From NCBI GenBank assembly GCA_943788345.1, contig CALSPX010000004.1:62001-126000 (forward strand): a stretch of 64,000 nucleotides of DNA. Direction: 5' to 3'. Both the position numbers and the translations under genes were made by a program. This stretch comes from Ascidiaceihabitans sp023955215. GTDB taxonomy: Bacteria; Pseudomonadota; Alphaproteobacteria; Rhodobacterales; Rhodobacteraceae. This document shows, in pieces, positions 1 through 9,638 of the stretch. The stretch's first letter is position 1. Each line of letters starts with the position of its first letter. A model generated the notes under the pieces. That model searched no databases, was not told the DNA's origin, and saw nothing but the letters and a program-made list of their open reading frames with translations.

Positions 1-1
1 T

Positions 2-2683
2 GCTGAACTTGAAACGCTGTTTGATTTCCTACCAAAAGCTACGATTACGCTTGATGACCAGATGACGGGCGCGCGTTTAGCCCGCTGGGAAGGGATCGAA
101 GATCAATACGAAACGCGCAAACTTGCGATGGACAATCGCTCAAAGAATGACAGCGTTTACAAACCATGCAAGCCGCATGGCCTTTATATGGATGACGCCG
201 CTTGGGTCACAACTGTCGCGGAACGCCGTGTGATCCAATTCGCCGCTTTGTCTCAGGCGACGGGTCCAAATGTCACTGATGCTGGTGGACGAATTGGGCG
301 TAATTTTGCACCTGAACGTCAGCAGGAAAGTATAAGCCTTTTCGGTTCCTTAGCGTCACACCTTAAAGCTAAGCTACAAGACAATCCCGTTGTGATTGCT
401 AGCTACTCAGAAGGCGCGCGGGAACGTCTGACTGGATTGATTGAAGAAGAAGGCTTGTCCGAAGTTTTGCCTATTAGCAATGCATCGCGCATCGGTAAGC
501 GTGGTTTGCATTTGGTGGTATGGGCGTTGGAGCACGGGTTTGAAACGCCCAATCTGACGGTGATTTCTGAACAGGATGTTTTGGGCGATCGGCTGATCCG
601 CTCCACTAAGAAACGAAAGCGTGCGGCGAATTTCTTGACCGAAACGCAGTCGCTGAGCCCCGGTGACTTGATCGTTCACATGGATCACGGGATTGGCCGC
701 TATCAAGGCATGGAAGTAATCACTGCTGCTGGCGCTGCACATGAATGCCTTCTGCTTGAGTATGCTGAGCAAACCAAGCTGTATATGCCGGTTGAAAATA
801 TCGAATTGCTGTCCAAATATGGCCATGATGAAGGGTTCTTGGACCGTTTAGGTGGTGGAGCGTGGCAGGCTAAGAAATCACGTCTCAAAGAACGCATTCG
901 CGAGATGGCTGAAAAGCTTATTCGTGTTGCTGCAGAACGTGCACTGCGCCGTGCGCCGGTCATGGATCCGCCAGAAGGCATGTGGGACGCCTTTAGCGCA
1001 CGGTTCCCATATTCTGAAACGGATGACCAGCTAAGCGCGATTGGCGATGTCGTTGATGATCTAACCAGCGGTTCACCTATGGACCGACTGGTCTGTGGTG
1101 ATGTTGGATTTGGTAAAACCGAAGTCGCGATGCGTGCCGCTTTTGTTGCAGCTATGTCAGGCGCACAGGTGGCGATTGTCGCGCCGACGACCTTGCTTGC
1201 CCGTCAGCATTATAAATCTTTTGCTGAGCGTTTCCGCGGCTTTCCGATCGAAGTACGTCAGCTTAGTCGCTTCGTGTCCAAGAAAGATGCTGATGCGACG
1301 CGGGACGGTATGTCACGTGGGACGATTGATATCGTGATTGGCACCCATGCTTTGCTGGCTAAGAACATCCGTTTCAAGAACCTTGGCTTGTTGGTCATTG
1401 ATGAAGAACAACACTTTGGGGTTACGCACAAAGAACGCCTCAAGCAGATGCGTTCCGACATTCACGTCCTGACGCTGACAGCCACGCCAATTCCACGTAC
1501 GTTACAATTGTCCCTAACAGGTGTTCGCGATCTATCCATCATTGGCACGCCACCAGTGGATCGTTTGGCAATCCGCACGTATGTGAGTGAATTTGACAAA
1601 ATTACGATCCGTGAGGGATTGCTGCGCGAACATTATCGCGGCGGACAGTCCTTTTATGTGGTCCCGCGTATCTCCGACATTGGGGAGATCGAAGATTTCT
1701 TGAAAGAACACGTTCCAGAGGTCTCTTATATCGTTGCCAACGGTCAAATGGCTGCGGGTGAGTTGGACGACCGTATGAACGCGTTTTATGACGGTAAATA
1801 TGATGTGCTGCTGGCCACTACTATTGTTGAGTCCGGCTTGGATATTCCAACGGCCAATACAATGGTTGTACACCGAGCTGACATGTTCGGTCTCGCCCAG
1901 CTTTATCAAATTCGTGGTCGTGTTGGGCGCTCCAAGACACGTGCATATGCCTATCTGACAACCAAGCCGCGGGCTAAGCTGACGGCTATGGCTGAGAAAC
2001 GCCTACGCGTGCTGGGCTCACTTGATACATTGGGTGCTGGCTTTACACTGGCGTCTCAAGATCTTGATATTCGCGGGGCAGGGAACCTTTTGGGCGAAGA
2101 ACAATCAGGGCAGATGCGTGATGTCGGGTTTGAGTTGTATCAATCCATGCTCGAAGAGGCGATTGCCAAGATTAAGTCAGGCCAGTTGGAAGGTCTTTCA
2201 GATGATGACGATCAGTGGGCACCACAGATCAAGCTGGGCGTACCTGTCCTGATCCCAGAGACTTATGTGCCTGATTTGGATGTTCGTTTGGGGCTATATC
2301 GCCGTCTCAGCGGGCTGAGTACAAAGGTAGAGTTGGAAGGCTTTGCTGCCGAGTTGATCGATAGATTTGGCACATTGCCGCGCGAAGTGAACACATTGAT
2401 GCTGATCGTTCGGATCAAAGCCATGTGTAAAAAAGCGGGTATCTCTAAATTGGATGGTGGACCAAAAGGTGTCACGATCCAGTTCCACAATGACAAATTC
2501 GCCTCTCCGGCTGGCTTGGTTGATTTCCTGGGGGACGAGGGTGGTGCAGCGAAGCTGAAGGATAACAAGATCGTTGTTTTGCGGGACTGGAAGAAGGACG
2601 GGGACAAGATAAAAGGCGCGTTTTCTATTGCGCGTGACTTGGCTGAACGGGTTGTCGCGGAAAAGAAGCGGAAGAAAAGTTAA
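2..2683 (+). CDS. mfd: Transcription-repair coupling factor Mfd (5' end outside window)
   Basis: This is the superfamily 2 DNA translocase that removes RNA polymerase stalled at lesions and recruits UvrA. The reading frame is open from base 2, so about 260 N-terminal residues (UvrB-like part) lie before the window and 893 codons are visible. In order one sees the polymerase-interacting region (DLIVHMDHGIGRYQGME), Walker A (GDVGFGKTE), the DEEQ box (IDEEQHFG), motif III (TATPIPRTLQ), motif VI (IRGRVGRSKTRAYAYL) and the C-terminal TRCF domain. The TAA stop at 2681-2683 overlaps the stop of the convergent MFS gene by two bases. Identity is very safe; only the N-terminus is unseen. Confidence 0.97.
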   Translation, partial: AELETLFDFLPKATITLDDQMTGARLARWEGIEDQYETRKLAMDNRSKNDSVYKPCKPHGLYMDDAAWVTTVAERRVIQFAALSQATGPNVTDAGGRIGRNFAPERQQESISLFGSLASHLKAKLQDNPVVIASYSEGARERLTGLIEEEGLSEVLPISNASRIGKRGLHLVVWALEHGFETPNLTVISEQDVLGDRLIRSTKKRKRAANFLTETQSLSPGDLIVHMDHGIGRYQGMEVITAAGAAHECLLLEYAEQTKLYMPVENIELLSKYGHDEGFLDRLGGGAWQAKKSRLKERIREMAEKLIRVAAERALRRAPVMDPPEGMWDAFSARFPYSETDDQLSAIGDVVDDLTSGSPMDRLVCGDVGFGKTEVAMRAAFVAAMSGAQVAIVAPTTLLARQHYKSFAERFRGFPIEVRQLSRFVSKKDADATRDGMSRGTIDIVIGTHALLAKNIRFKNLGLLVIDEEQHFGVTHKERLKQMRSDIHVLTLTATPIPRTLQLSLTGVRDLSIIGTPPVDRLAIRTYVSEFDKITIREGLLREHYRGGQSFYVVPRISDIGEIEDFLKEHVPEVSYIVANGQMAAGELDDRMNAFYDGKYDVLLATTIVESGLDIPTANTMVVHRADMFGLAQLYQIRGRVGRSKTRAYAYLTTKPRAKLTAMAEKRLRVLGSLDTLGAGFTLASQDLDIRGAGNLLGEEQSGQMRDVGFELYQSMLEEAIAKIKSGQLEGLSDDDDQWAPQIKLGVPVLIPETYVPDLDVRLGLYRRLSGLSTKVELEGFAAELIDRFGTLPREVNTLMLIVRIKAMCKKAGISKLDGGPKGVTIQFHNDKFASPAGLVDFLGDEGGAAKLKDNKIVVLRDWKKDGDKIKGAFSIARDLAERVVAEKKRKKS

Positions 2684-3888
2684 TCTTCTGTGACGTAACT
2701 GTTTACGTGGCGCATCAAAAACATGGCGCACAGGCCAAACCCCAAGACTGTTATGATCAGCGGCGCAGGGGTGTCGCTGAGAAACAAGCTAACAGGGGAT
2801 GCGATCAGCGCACCCCCAAGGGTCGAAATAGACCCGACTACTGATGCCGCCATGCCCGCAATATGGCCCATTGGTTCCATCGAAATCGCGTTGAGGTTGC
2901 CCATTGTGAGGCCTGCCTGCGAAAACAGGCAAAACTGCCAAAAGACAAATAGGGGAAAACTGATTGCTGGAAACAGAAACAACGCAATCAAAACAATGCC
3001 ACCAATTATGACTTGGATGAACAAGGTCCGTGTGACCACTTTATACATGCCAAATCGGGTCACAATATAGGCATTTAGGAGGCTGGAAGCCCCTGAAAAC
3101 AACGCGACGGCTCCAAACCACAATGGAAATGTTTCCGCACGATCATAGATCTGGTCATAGATCGGCTGGATCAAAATGAGGGTTGAAAACAACATGGCTA
3201 GCATCAGGGTCTGGATTAGGATCGAAAGCCTAACCGTTTTATGTGTGAGAAGTTGCTTAACGGCATCGATCATCAACCCCATTTGTAATGGACGACGATC
3301 TTCAATTTCCAATGACTCTGTATAGCGTGTGGCGACCCAGACCACTACGATCAACGAGAAGACGATGAAGGCGCCGAAAATACTGCGCCACCCAAAGGCA
3401 TTTATGATCAGTTGCCCCATTGCTGGGGCAATTGCGGGTACGAGGATGAAGATCGTCATTGCGATCGAAACGATCCGGGCCATTTCCCGACCAGAGAAAA
3501 GATCGCGTACCATTGCCATTGACACTACGCGTGGCCCTGCCGCCCCCAAGCCCTGACAGAACCGTGCAAACAGGATCCATTCAAGTGATGATGTCGTCCA
3601 TGCGGCCATCGCGCTTAAGATATAAATTACGACACCAACGTAAACGATAGGTTTGCGCCCAAACGCGTCCGAGAGTGGACCAGCAAAGAAGGTACCAAGT
3701 CCCATGCCAGCGACAAATGATGTCAGTATCCATGCGGCGTGTGAAACGCTTCCATCGGCTATTTCGTCCGCAATATCAGGAATAGCGGCCAACATTGCAT
3801 CCATTGAGAAAGCAACGGTTGCGAACATCATCGCCATGAGGGCAATGAATTCTGTACGTCCCATGATTTGCTTCGGTGATATCGACAT
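2680..3888 (-). CDS. MFS drug-resistance transporter, Bcr/CflA type
   Basis: A 402-residue inner-membrane protein with about 12 hydrophobic segments, the usual size for a 12-TM major facilitator. The loop between TM2 and TM3 carries the MFS signature (GPLSDAFGRKPIVYVG), and the N-terminal half resembles the Bcr/CflA subfamily of proton-driven efflux pumps (bicyclomycin, chloramphenicol, sulfonamide resistance or cysteine export are known roles of the family). The substrate here cannot be read from sequence. The ATG at 3888 is preceded by a weak GGAA/GAG ribosome site. It converges on mfd with overlapping stop codons, and no gene is co-directional within 100 bases, so it is probably a single-gene unit. 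Confidence 0.85.
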   Translation of the reverse strand: MSISPKQIMGRTEFIALMAMMFATVAFSMDAMLAAIPDIADEIADGSVSHAAWILTSFVAGMGLGTFFAGPLSDAFGRKPIVYVGVVIYILSAMAAWTTSSLEWILFARFCQGLGAAGPRVVSMAMVRDLFSGREMARIVSIAMTIFILVPAIAPAMGQLIINAFGWRSIFGAFIVFSLIVVVWVATRYTESLEIEDRRPLQMGLMIDAVKQLLTHKTVRLSILIQTLMLAMLFSTLILIQPIYDQIYDRAETFPLWFGAVALFSGASSLLNAYIVTRFGMYKVVTRTLFIQVIIGGIVLIALFLFPAISFPLFVFWQFCLFSQAGLTMGNLNAISMEPMGHIAGMAASVVGSISTLGGALIASPVSLFLSDTPAPLIITVLGFGLCAMFLMRHVNSYVTED

Positions 3889-4006
3889 TTTCTCATTCCA
3901 TAGCGATGCTATTTCGCGTCACTAAGAGGTATGTGCCATTTACCTATGATTGAAAATGGCTAATTTTTAGAGATGTACTTTAGCGCACTTTCGGCGTGCG
4001 TCTTTG

Positions 4007-4660
4007 CTAAGATGCATCCACTTGAGCTGCTAAGTCGGCGATCACTTGTGCCCATAATTCAGGAGGTTGCGCACCTGGAACCGCGTGTTGGTTCGCAATG
4101 ATAAATGTTGGCACAGAATTAATGCCCATCTTGCGGCTGTGCTTGTCACGGTCTTGGATCAATTTTAAATCTTCGTCGCTGTCTAAAAGACGTTTTACAA
4201 CGTTTGCGTCCATTTCTACATTTTTTGCAATGTCGATCAGGACATCCGCGTCACCAATGTCGCGCGCATCGGTGAAATATGCTTTGAACAGGGCAGATAC
4301 AGCTGCCGTTTGGCGGCCCTCAATGCCGGCCCAATGGATCAGACGGTGGGCGTTGATTGTGTTTGGTGTACGTTTCATGCCTTCAAAATCGATTGCGACA
4401 CCAGCGGTTTTGGCACTTTCTACAACTGGGGCATAGGCGCGCACTGCTGCTTCTTTGCCGCCGAATTTACCTTCGAGGTATTCGCGGCGTCCCATGCCAT
4501 TTGCGGGCATATCGGGGTTCAATTGAAATGGGTGCCATTCGATCAAAAACGGATGGTTCGGATGTGCAGACAGCGCTTTGTCCAAATAGGCCTTGCCGAT
4601 GAAACACCACGGGCAAATTGGGTCTGACATGATATCAAGTTTGATCGGTTGCGTTGTCAT
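4007..4660 (-). CDS. DsbA-family oxidoreductase, FrnE-like
   Basis: A 217-residue cytoplasmic thioredoxin-fold protein with the active-site CPWC close to the N-terminus (SDPICPWCFIGK, residues about 13-24) and no signal peptide. It matches the 2-hydroxychromene-2-carboxylate isomerase/DsbA-like family (FrnE, polyketide-associated and stress-linked dithiol oxidoreductases). The cis-Pro loop is visible as SVPTFI near residue 185. The ATG at 4660 has a GAGG site 8 bases upstream. Members are thought to act as dithiol-disulfide isomerases; the substrate is unknown. It sits alone between the efflux pump and the acyl-CoA ligase, all on the minus strand but with gaps over 70 bases. Confidence 0.85.
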   Translation of the reverse strand: MTTQPIKLDIMSDPICPWCFIGKAYLDKALSAHPNHPFLIEWHPFQLNPDMPANGMGRREYLEGKFGGKEAAVRAYAPVVESAKTAGVAIDFEGMKRTPNTINAHRLIHWAGIEGRQTAAVSALFKAYFTDARDIGDADVLIDIAKNVEMDANVVKRLLDSDEDLKLIQDRDKHSRKMGINSVPTFIIANQHAVPGAQPPELWAQVIADLAAQVDAS

Positions 4661-4731
4661 ATGGGCCTCATTTGGTCGAAAATTGTGAATCTTGCGCTGC
4701 CATATCTTAAATCGCAGGCAGGTGCGAGGGA

Positions 4732-6249
4732 TCAGTGGCTTTCTTGGGTATACCTATCGCGCAATGCTTTTCTAAGGATCTTGCCATTTGCACCCATCGG
4801 CAATGCGTCGATGTGGATGTAAAGTCGTGGTTGCTTGTAGCGTGCCAATTGGTGGGCTGCGTAATCGTTGAGTTTAGCTTCGTCGAGTGTGGCAGGCCCA
4901 GTATAGAACGCAGCGATTACATATGTATCAGCTTTGACTTCAACTTGGGTCACGGCAACGGCGTCCATGCCTGAGTAGCCATTGAATGCCTGCTCTACCT
5001 CTATCGGCGAAACGCGATAACCACCCGCATTCATCATATCATCATCACGTCCAAGGTAACTGATTTGGCCATCGTCATGCATGATCCCCTGATCGCCGGT
5101 TAGAAACCAGTCACCCTGCATTTTAGCTGCCGTTTCTTCAGGGGCTTTAAGGTATCCCATCATTAGACCACAGTCGCTCTTGTGCACCGCGATGGTACCC
5201 TCATTGCCACGCGAGACTGGCCCGTCTGGTCCAAGGATTGCAATCCGTCTGCCGGTCTGGGGTTGTCCTAATCTGTCGCCATGAGCGGGTTGTGAGGGAC
5301 TACCCGATAGGAATGTTGAACATTCTGACATACCATATGCCTCAAAAACTGACGTTCCGGTTGCCTTGCCCCAGGCGGAGCGGGTTGCAGAAGGTAGCTT
5401 TTCTCCAGCACTCAATCCGTGACGCAGATTTGGTAAGGTTAGTGTTTCACAACCACGTAACAACTGGCGATAAACGCCTGGAGCGGCCGCAAAGATTGTT
5501 GCATCGTTGTTGGCCAGCAGTGTTGGAAGTGCATCAGACTGTGTGCTCGCAGCGGGGATCATCGCCGTCGCGCCGATGGTCCAAGGGTCCATCAATCCGG
5601 TTCCCATGGTGTAGGTCCAATTGAATGCACCAGAATGTAGAACGCGATCCTTGGATCGCAACCCATACCATCCCTCAAACATCATTTGACGGGCCCAAAT
5701 CGCGCGGTGGGCATGCGCAACTGCGCGTGGCTTGCCAGATGTACCAGATGTGTAAACGACGTAGCCCAAACGTTCAGGGTCACCCATGTGATAATCCACT
5801 GGTGGTAGGTCGCACATGGCTTGCAACTGCGATAGGCGGATTTGATTGCTGGTTTCGGGGCAGGTTACGGTGGCATCGCGGACGATCAATGTCGGTGACA
5901 ACTCTTCAATGATCCGTTCGACTTCTGGCAGCGTCAATGCCGCGGACGTCGGGACCGGAACCAATCCAGCAGCCAGCGCACCAAGATATGTCAGTGGATA
6001 GTCAACCGTATTGCCAAGGCGCATTAGGATTAGATCGCCGGTTTGTGCGCCACTCTCTAAAAGGCCAGCCGCAATTCCTAAAACAGCGGCTTCAAGTTCT
6101 CGGTACGTCCAAGCATCGCAGTGATCCGTGTGCAAAATTTGCAGCGCGATTTTATCAGGGCAAACACGGCTTTTCGCCAAAACATGTGCCGCCATATTAA
6201 ATGGTCGGGGGTAGGGCGCTTGTGGGCCATTATCAAAAATCGATAGCAT
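4732..6249 (-). CDS. AMP-dependent acyl-CoA (benzoate-type) ligase
   Basis: A 505-residue member of the acyl-adenylate-forming (ANL) superfamily that would activate a carboxylic acid to its CoA thioester with ATP. The P-loop (YTSGTSGKPR), the A5 motif (EAYGMSECS), A7/A8 (LTGDQG, YLGRDDDMMNAGGYRVSP) and the C-terminal catalytic lysine motif (PMGANGKILRKALR) are all present. The overall form resembles benzoate/4-hydroxybenzoate-CoA ligases, but the acid is unknown. A frame extension to 6306 exists; I prefer the ATG at 6249 because it leaves a 77-base divergent promoter region to the HTH-cupin gene at 6327. That divergence suggests the cupin regulator controls this gene. Confidence 0.83.
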   Translation of the reverse strand: MLSIFDNGPQAPYPRPFNMAAHVLAKSRVCPDKIALQILHTDHCDAWTYRELEAAVLGIAAGLLESGAQTGDLILMRLGNTVDYPLTYLGALAAGLVPVPTSAALTLPEVERIIEELSPTLIVRDATVTCPETSNQIRLSQLQAMCDLPPVDYHMGDPERLGYVVYTSGTSGKPRAVAHAHRAIWARQMMFEGWYGLRSKDRVLHSGAFNWTYTMGTGLMDPWTIGATAMIPAASTQSDALPTLLANNDATIFAAAPGVYRQLLRGCETLTLPNLRHGLSAGEKLPSATRSAWGKATGTSVFEAYGMSECSTFLSGSPSQPAHGDRLGQPQTGRRIAILGPDGPVSRGNEGTIAVHKSDCGLMMGYLKAPEETAAKMQGDWFLTGDQGIMHDDGQISYLGRDDDMMNAGGYRVSPIEVEQAFNGYSGMDAVAVTQVEVKADTYVIAAFYTGPATLDEAKLNDYAAHQLARYKQPRLYIHIDALPMGANGKILRKALRDRYTQESH

Positions 6250-6326
6250 AACATTTGCTAGCCTGTGCTTGCGTGCCGCACAAGGCGCACGTTGCATGGC
6301 CAGCACGCGACATCTATAGAACGGTC

Positions 6327-6950
6327 ATGACATCAAAAGATCCCAAATCGCTTATCAAGATCGCCCGTGAAGGTGGTGCAACTGAAACTGGAGAACCGCT
6401 TGATTTGGGTATGCGCGTGCGCGAATTGCGCAAAGCGCGTGATTGGACGCTTGAACAAGCTGCAGGGCAGGCAGGTTTGGCCCGTTCAACATTGTCTAAG
6501 ATCGAAAATGGTCAGATGTCCCCCACCTATGAGGCGCTAAAGAAGCTGGCCATCGGATTAGAAATTTCCGTACCGCAGTTGTTTACGCCACCCGCACAAG
6601 GCCAAGTGGGTGGTCGCATGGCTGTCACCAAAAACGGCGAAGGCAATGCGACGGTAACAGTGACTTATGAGCACGAGTTGTTGGCTGAGACGTTGACACA
6701 GAAAAAGATGTTGCCGTACCGCGCGCGCGTCCGCGCCCGCTCTATGGATGAGTTCGACGGCTGGGTGCGCCATGACGGTGAAGAGTTTATGTATGTGCTG
6801 ACGGGCGTTGTGCAACTGTACACAGAGTTCTACGAACCCGTTGAAATGCGTCGTGGCGACAGCGCTTATTATGACGCGACCATGGGGCACAATGTTGTGT
6901 CTCTTAGTGATGAAGACGCATCGATCCTATGGGTCACGTCGCTAAATTAG
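6327..6950 (+). CDS. XRE-family HTH regulator with C-terminal cupin
   Basis: A 207-residue transcription regulator. An N-terminal Cro/CI-type helix-turn-helix (residues about 28-80, LEQAAGQAGLARSTLSKIEN) is followed by a cupin domain (about 120-200, with HDGEEFMYVLTG and RRGDSAYY) that usually binds a small effector. This is the architecture of PuuR/SutR-like regulators. The frame is open from 6255, but the ATG at 6327 fits the family and lies outside the divergent acyl-CoA ligase gene, its likely target. The stop overlaps the stop of the convergent aquaporin gene by two bases (6947-6950). The ligand is unknown. Confidence 0.85.
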   Translation: MTSKDPKSLIKIAREGGATETGEPLDLGMRVRELRKARDWTLEQAAGQAGLARSTLSKIENGQMSPTYEALKKLAIGLEISVPQLFTPPAQGQVGGRMAVTKNGEGNATVTVTYEHELLAETLTQKKMLPYRARVRARSMDEFDGWVRHDGEEFMYVLTGVVQLYTEFYEPVEMRRGDSAYYDATMGHNVVSLSDEDASILWVTSLN

Positions 6951-7600
6951 TCCTCAGAAAATAGCGCGACCAATATCGTGTGGGCGACAAATACCACAAT
7001 TATCTGAACAACAATGAATGCCGCAATGTGACCGGGGTAGATGCCAGCGAAGGTGTTGCTGAAACCGCGTGCAATTGTGACCGCTGGGTTGGCAAAACTG
7101 GTCGATGATGTGAACCAATACGCCCCGGTAATGTACATTGCGACAAGCGCAGGTACTGTTTCTGGGCGCGATTTGATGCCGCCAAAAATGACGAACAACA
7201 AGCCAAAGGTCGCAATTCCTTCAGACCACCACTGTGAAATTCCTGTGCGGTGCATTGTGCTAGAGGCCTGTAATATTGGCAGATCGAACATGAGGTGCGT
7301 CGCCCAAACGCCTAGAATCCCACAAACGATCTGTGTGGGAACATATGCAAGCGCCGTGGCGCGATCCAAGTCGCCGCGCAAGTAAAAGGCTAAGGTTACT
7401 GCAGGATTGAAATGCGCGCCCGATATCGGGCCCAAGACTGTGATGATGACGTAAAGCATACAGCCCGTCGCAATAGCGTTGGCCAATAGTGCGATGGCAG
7501 TGTTCCCACCAGCTAGGCTTTCTCCCATGATCCCCGAACCAACAACTCCAATAAGAAGCAGAGCAGTTCCTAAGCCTTCGGCAGCAATTTTACGTATCAT
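6947..7600 (-). CDS. MIP-family aquaporin / glycerol facilitator-like channel
   Basis: A 217-residue membrane channel with six predicted helices and both hallmark NPA loops (HFNPAVTLAF near residue 62 and FANPAVTIARGF near residue 171). The GSGIMGESLAGGN N-terminus is typical of the bacterial aquaporin-like group often found near arsenic genes; no arsenic genes are seen here, so water or another small neutral solute is equally possible. I chose the ATG at 7600 rather than the frame's first start at 7627 because AGGA lies about 8 bases upstream and the hydrophobic segment begins directly after it. Its stop overlaps that of the HTH-cupin gene. Confidence 0.85.
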   Translation of the reverse strand: MIRKIAAEGLGTALLLIGVVGSGIMGESLAGGNTAIALLANAIATGCMLYVIITVLGPISGAHFNPAVTLAFYLRGDLDRATALAYVPTQIVCGILGVWATHLMFDLPILQASSTMHRTGISQWWSEGIATFGLLFVIFGGIKSRPETVPALVAMYITGAYWFTSSTSFANPAVTIARGFSNTFAGIYPGHIAAFIVVQIIVVFVAHTILVALFSED

Positions 7601-7624
7601 GTGTTCGTCCTGATCGGTGAAGCG

Positions 7625-7659
7625 CAAAGCGCCAGAGGTTCGTGACCCCTAGCGCTTTG
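7625..7659 (-). terminator. Hairpin downstream of the yejA-like gene
   Basis: CAAAGCGC at 7625-7632 pairs with GCGCTTTG at 7652-7659, and the enclosed bases can add a further 5-6 pairs. It lies in the 97-base gap between the yejA-like stop and the aquaporin start. There is no clear U tract on either strand, so it may be a processing or attenuation hairpin rather than a true intrinsic terminator. Confidence 0.4.
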
Positions 7660-7697
7660 TCGTAAAAGTTTTGTGACTTCAATAGTGGGGAGGGAGA

Positions 7698-9524
7698 TTA
7701 ATCTTCCCACCACCATACTTCTGGCATGTAGTATGGACCATCGCCGTAGATCGGCAGGTTCTCTGGGTACTTCATCTCTTTCACATGTGCGATGCGACCT
7801 GTTGTGAACTGCCAGAACGGGATCACATAGCGGCCGGTCATCAACGCGCGATCAAGACCACGTACAGCTGCGACAAAGTCGTCTTGTGAGGCAGCAGTAA
7901 GCATCGCATCTACCATTGCATCAACAGCTGGGCTTTGTGCGCCCATTAGGTTGCGACTGCCCTCCATTGAAGCAGACGGGCTGCCCCAATAAAACTGCTG
8001 CTCGTTGCCCGGTGAAAGGGAGAGTGAGCGGCGGTAATATGTGACGTCAAAGTCAAATTTACCCGTGCGCTCCACGTACTGCGCATTGTCCACTGTTTCT
8101 ACTTCAGCTGAAACGCCTAGGCGTTTCAGTGCACCAAGGTACAGATCAGCGATGGCCTTATGCTCTGACTTACCTTGAGCAAGTAGGATCGTCAGGCTTA
8201 GGCTTTCGCCGTCAGCGTTTTGCATCATGCCATCTACAGGCTCCCAACCGGCTTCTTTGAGCAAAGCAATCGCGCTGCGAAGGCCCTGACGATTGCGTTC
8301 AGAACCATCAGATACAGGAAGTACGTAACCTTCCATCAGGCCCGGAGGCATGTCTGCTGCAAAAGGTGCCAACAACTCTGCTGTGCGCCCCTGTGCTTGG
8401 CCCTCTTGCATAGCAAGAAGTGAATTAGAGAAGTAGGACGTAATACGGGGCTGTGCGCCACCTGTGAGGGCGCTATTGATGAACTCAAAGTTGAAGGCTT
8501 GGATCAACGCCTCGCGTACACGCCAATCATCAAACGGTGCACGGCGCGAGTTCATAACAAAGCCGGTCATACCCGATGGCTTTTTGTGCGGAATCTCCGT
8601 TTTGACAACATCACCAGCAACGGCACGTGGGAAATCGTAGCGGCTGTTCCAACGTTCTGCGTTAAATTCGCGTTGTGCGGATACTTGGCCAGCTTTGAAG
8701 GCTTCGTCTTGCGCGGTAGAGTCGCCGTAGAAGTCCAAAGTGATCTGGTCGAAGTTATTTGTACCTCTGCGCAGTGGAAGGTCGGAACCCCAATAATTTT
8801 CGTTGCGCGTTAACTGTACGGAACGGCCAGCGTCATACTTGGTGATCACATATGGGCCAGAACCCATAGGAATGTCTGCGATTTTAGCATCGGCAAATTC
8901 TTGACCTTCCCATTGGCTTTTTTGCAGGATCGGGCGCATGCCTACCAAAAGGGCCAACTCGCGGTTTTCTTCACCAAAGGTAAAGCGAACGCTAGACGGT
9001 CCAGTTTGTTCAACACTTGAGATCTTGGACCACAAACCACGATAGCGTGGATGTCCTTTGGTTCCCAAAGTCTCAAAACTCCATATGACATCTTCGACTG
9101 TAATCGGAGAATCATCGGAGAATTTTGCCTCTGAGCGGAGGGTGAATTCGACCCAAGTGCGGTCTTCATCTGTGTTAATCGATTCGGCAATCAGGCCATA
9201 AAGCGCAAAAGGCTCGTCCTGTGTGCGCCCCATTAACGATTCATGTGTGAAAAAACGAAGCTGCCAAGGGACCGTTCCTTTGGCGATATACGGGTTAAGC
9301 GAATCGAATCCGCCGGTATTTCCCAAAACAATTGCACCACCTTTGGGTGCATCAGGGTTTGCGTAGGGTAGGGACACAAAATCCTGTGGTAGAGCAGGTT
9401 CACCATACATAGCTATGCCATGAGCCGATTCTGCATGCGCTGCAGAATCGATAAGAATCGCTGCCGTTGTAAGTATTGAGGCTGCGTAAACCCCTCTAAA
9501 TTTTTGGAAAAATACTGATCTCAT
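7698..9524 (-). CDS. Periplasmic peptide-binding protein, YejA-like (family 5)
   Basis: A 608-residue ABC-transporter solute-binding protein of family 5 (SBP_bac_5). A signal peptide covers about residues 1-31 (hydrophobic stretch, cleavage near AHAESA). The mature start and the GGFDSLNPYIAKGTVPWQL region resemble YejA, the binding protein of the microcin C/oligopeptide importer YejABEF. Unusually, no yejB, yejE or yejF gene follows or precedes it: the next minus-strand gene is an aquaporin and upstream lies a putative small RNA. The ATG at 9524 has AAAGGGA about 11 bases upstream and begins the signal peptide, whereas the frame extension to 9578 would spoil it. Ligand: probably peptides, inferred from family only. 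Confidence 0.85.
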   Translation of the reverse strand: MRSVFFQKFRGVYAASILTTAAILIDSAAHAESAHGIAMYGEPALPQDFVSLPYANPDAPKGGAIVLGNTGGFDSLNPYIAKGTVPWQLRFFTHESLMGRTQDEPFALYGLIAESINTDEDRTWVEFTLRSEAKFSDDSPITVEDVIWSFETLGTKGHPRYRGLWSKISSVEQTGPSSVRFTFGEENRELALLVGMRPILQKSQWEGQEFADAKIADIPMGSGPYVITKYDAGRSVQLTRNENYWGSDLPLRRGTNNFDQITLDFYGDSTAQDEAFKAGQVSAQREFNAERWNSRYDFPRAVAGDVVKTEIPHKKPSGMTGFVMNSRRAPFDDWRVREALIQAFNFEFINSALTGGAQPRITSYFSNSLLAMQEGQAQGRTAELLAPFAADMPPGLMEGYVLPVSDGSERNRQGLRSAIALLKEAGWEPVDGMMQNADGESLSLTILLAQGKSEHKAIADLYLGALKRLGVSAEVETVDNAQYVERTGKFDFDVTYYRRSLSLSPGNEQQFYWGSPSASMEGSRNLMGAQSPAVDAMVDAMLTAASQDDFVAAVRGLDRALMTGRYVIPFWQFTTGRIAHVKEMKYPENLPIYGDGPYYMPEVWWWED

Positions 9525-9603
9525 TTGTGCAACAATCCCTTTATGCCCTTGTTTTATTAACCTTTGGCGCAATTGCACTTACATGCAAGCCGAAATTTTT
9601 AGC

Positions 9604-9632
9604 TTGGCCAAGCACCGCCAAAGGTTTATAAA
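9604..9632 (+). promoter_or_regulatory. Sigma70-like promoter of putative small RNA
   Basis: TTGGCC at 9604-9609 and TATAAA at 9627-9632 are separated by exactly 17 bases. This would start transcription near 9639, just before the two hairpins described in the next entries. The promoter points away from the yejA-like gene. Confidence 0.5.
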
Positions 9633-9638
9633 GAACTT

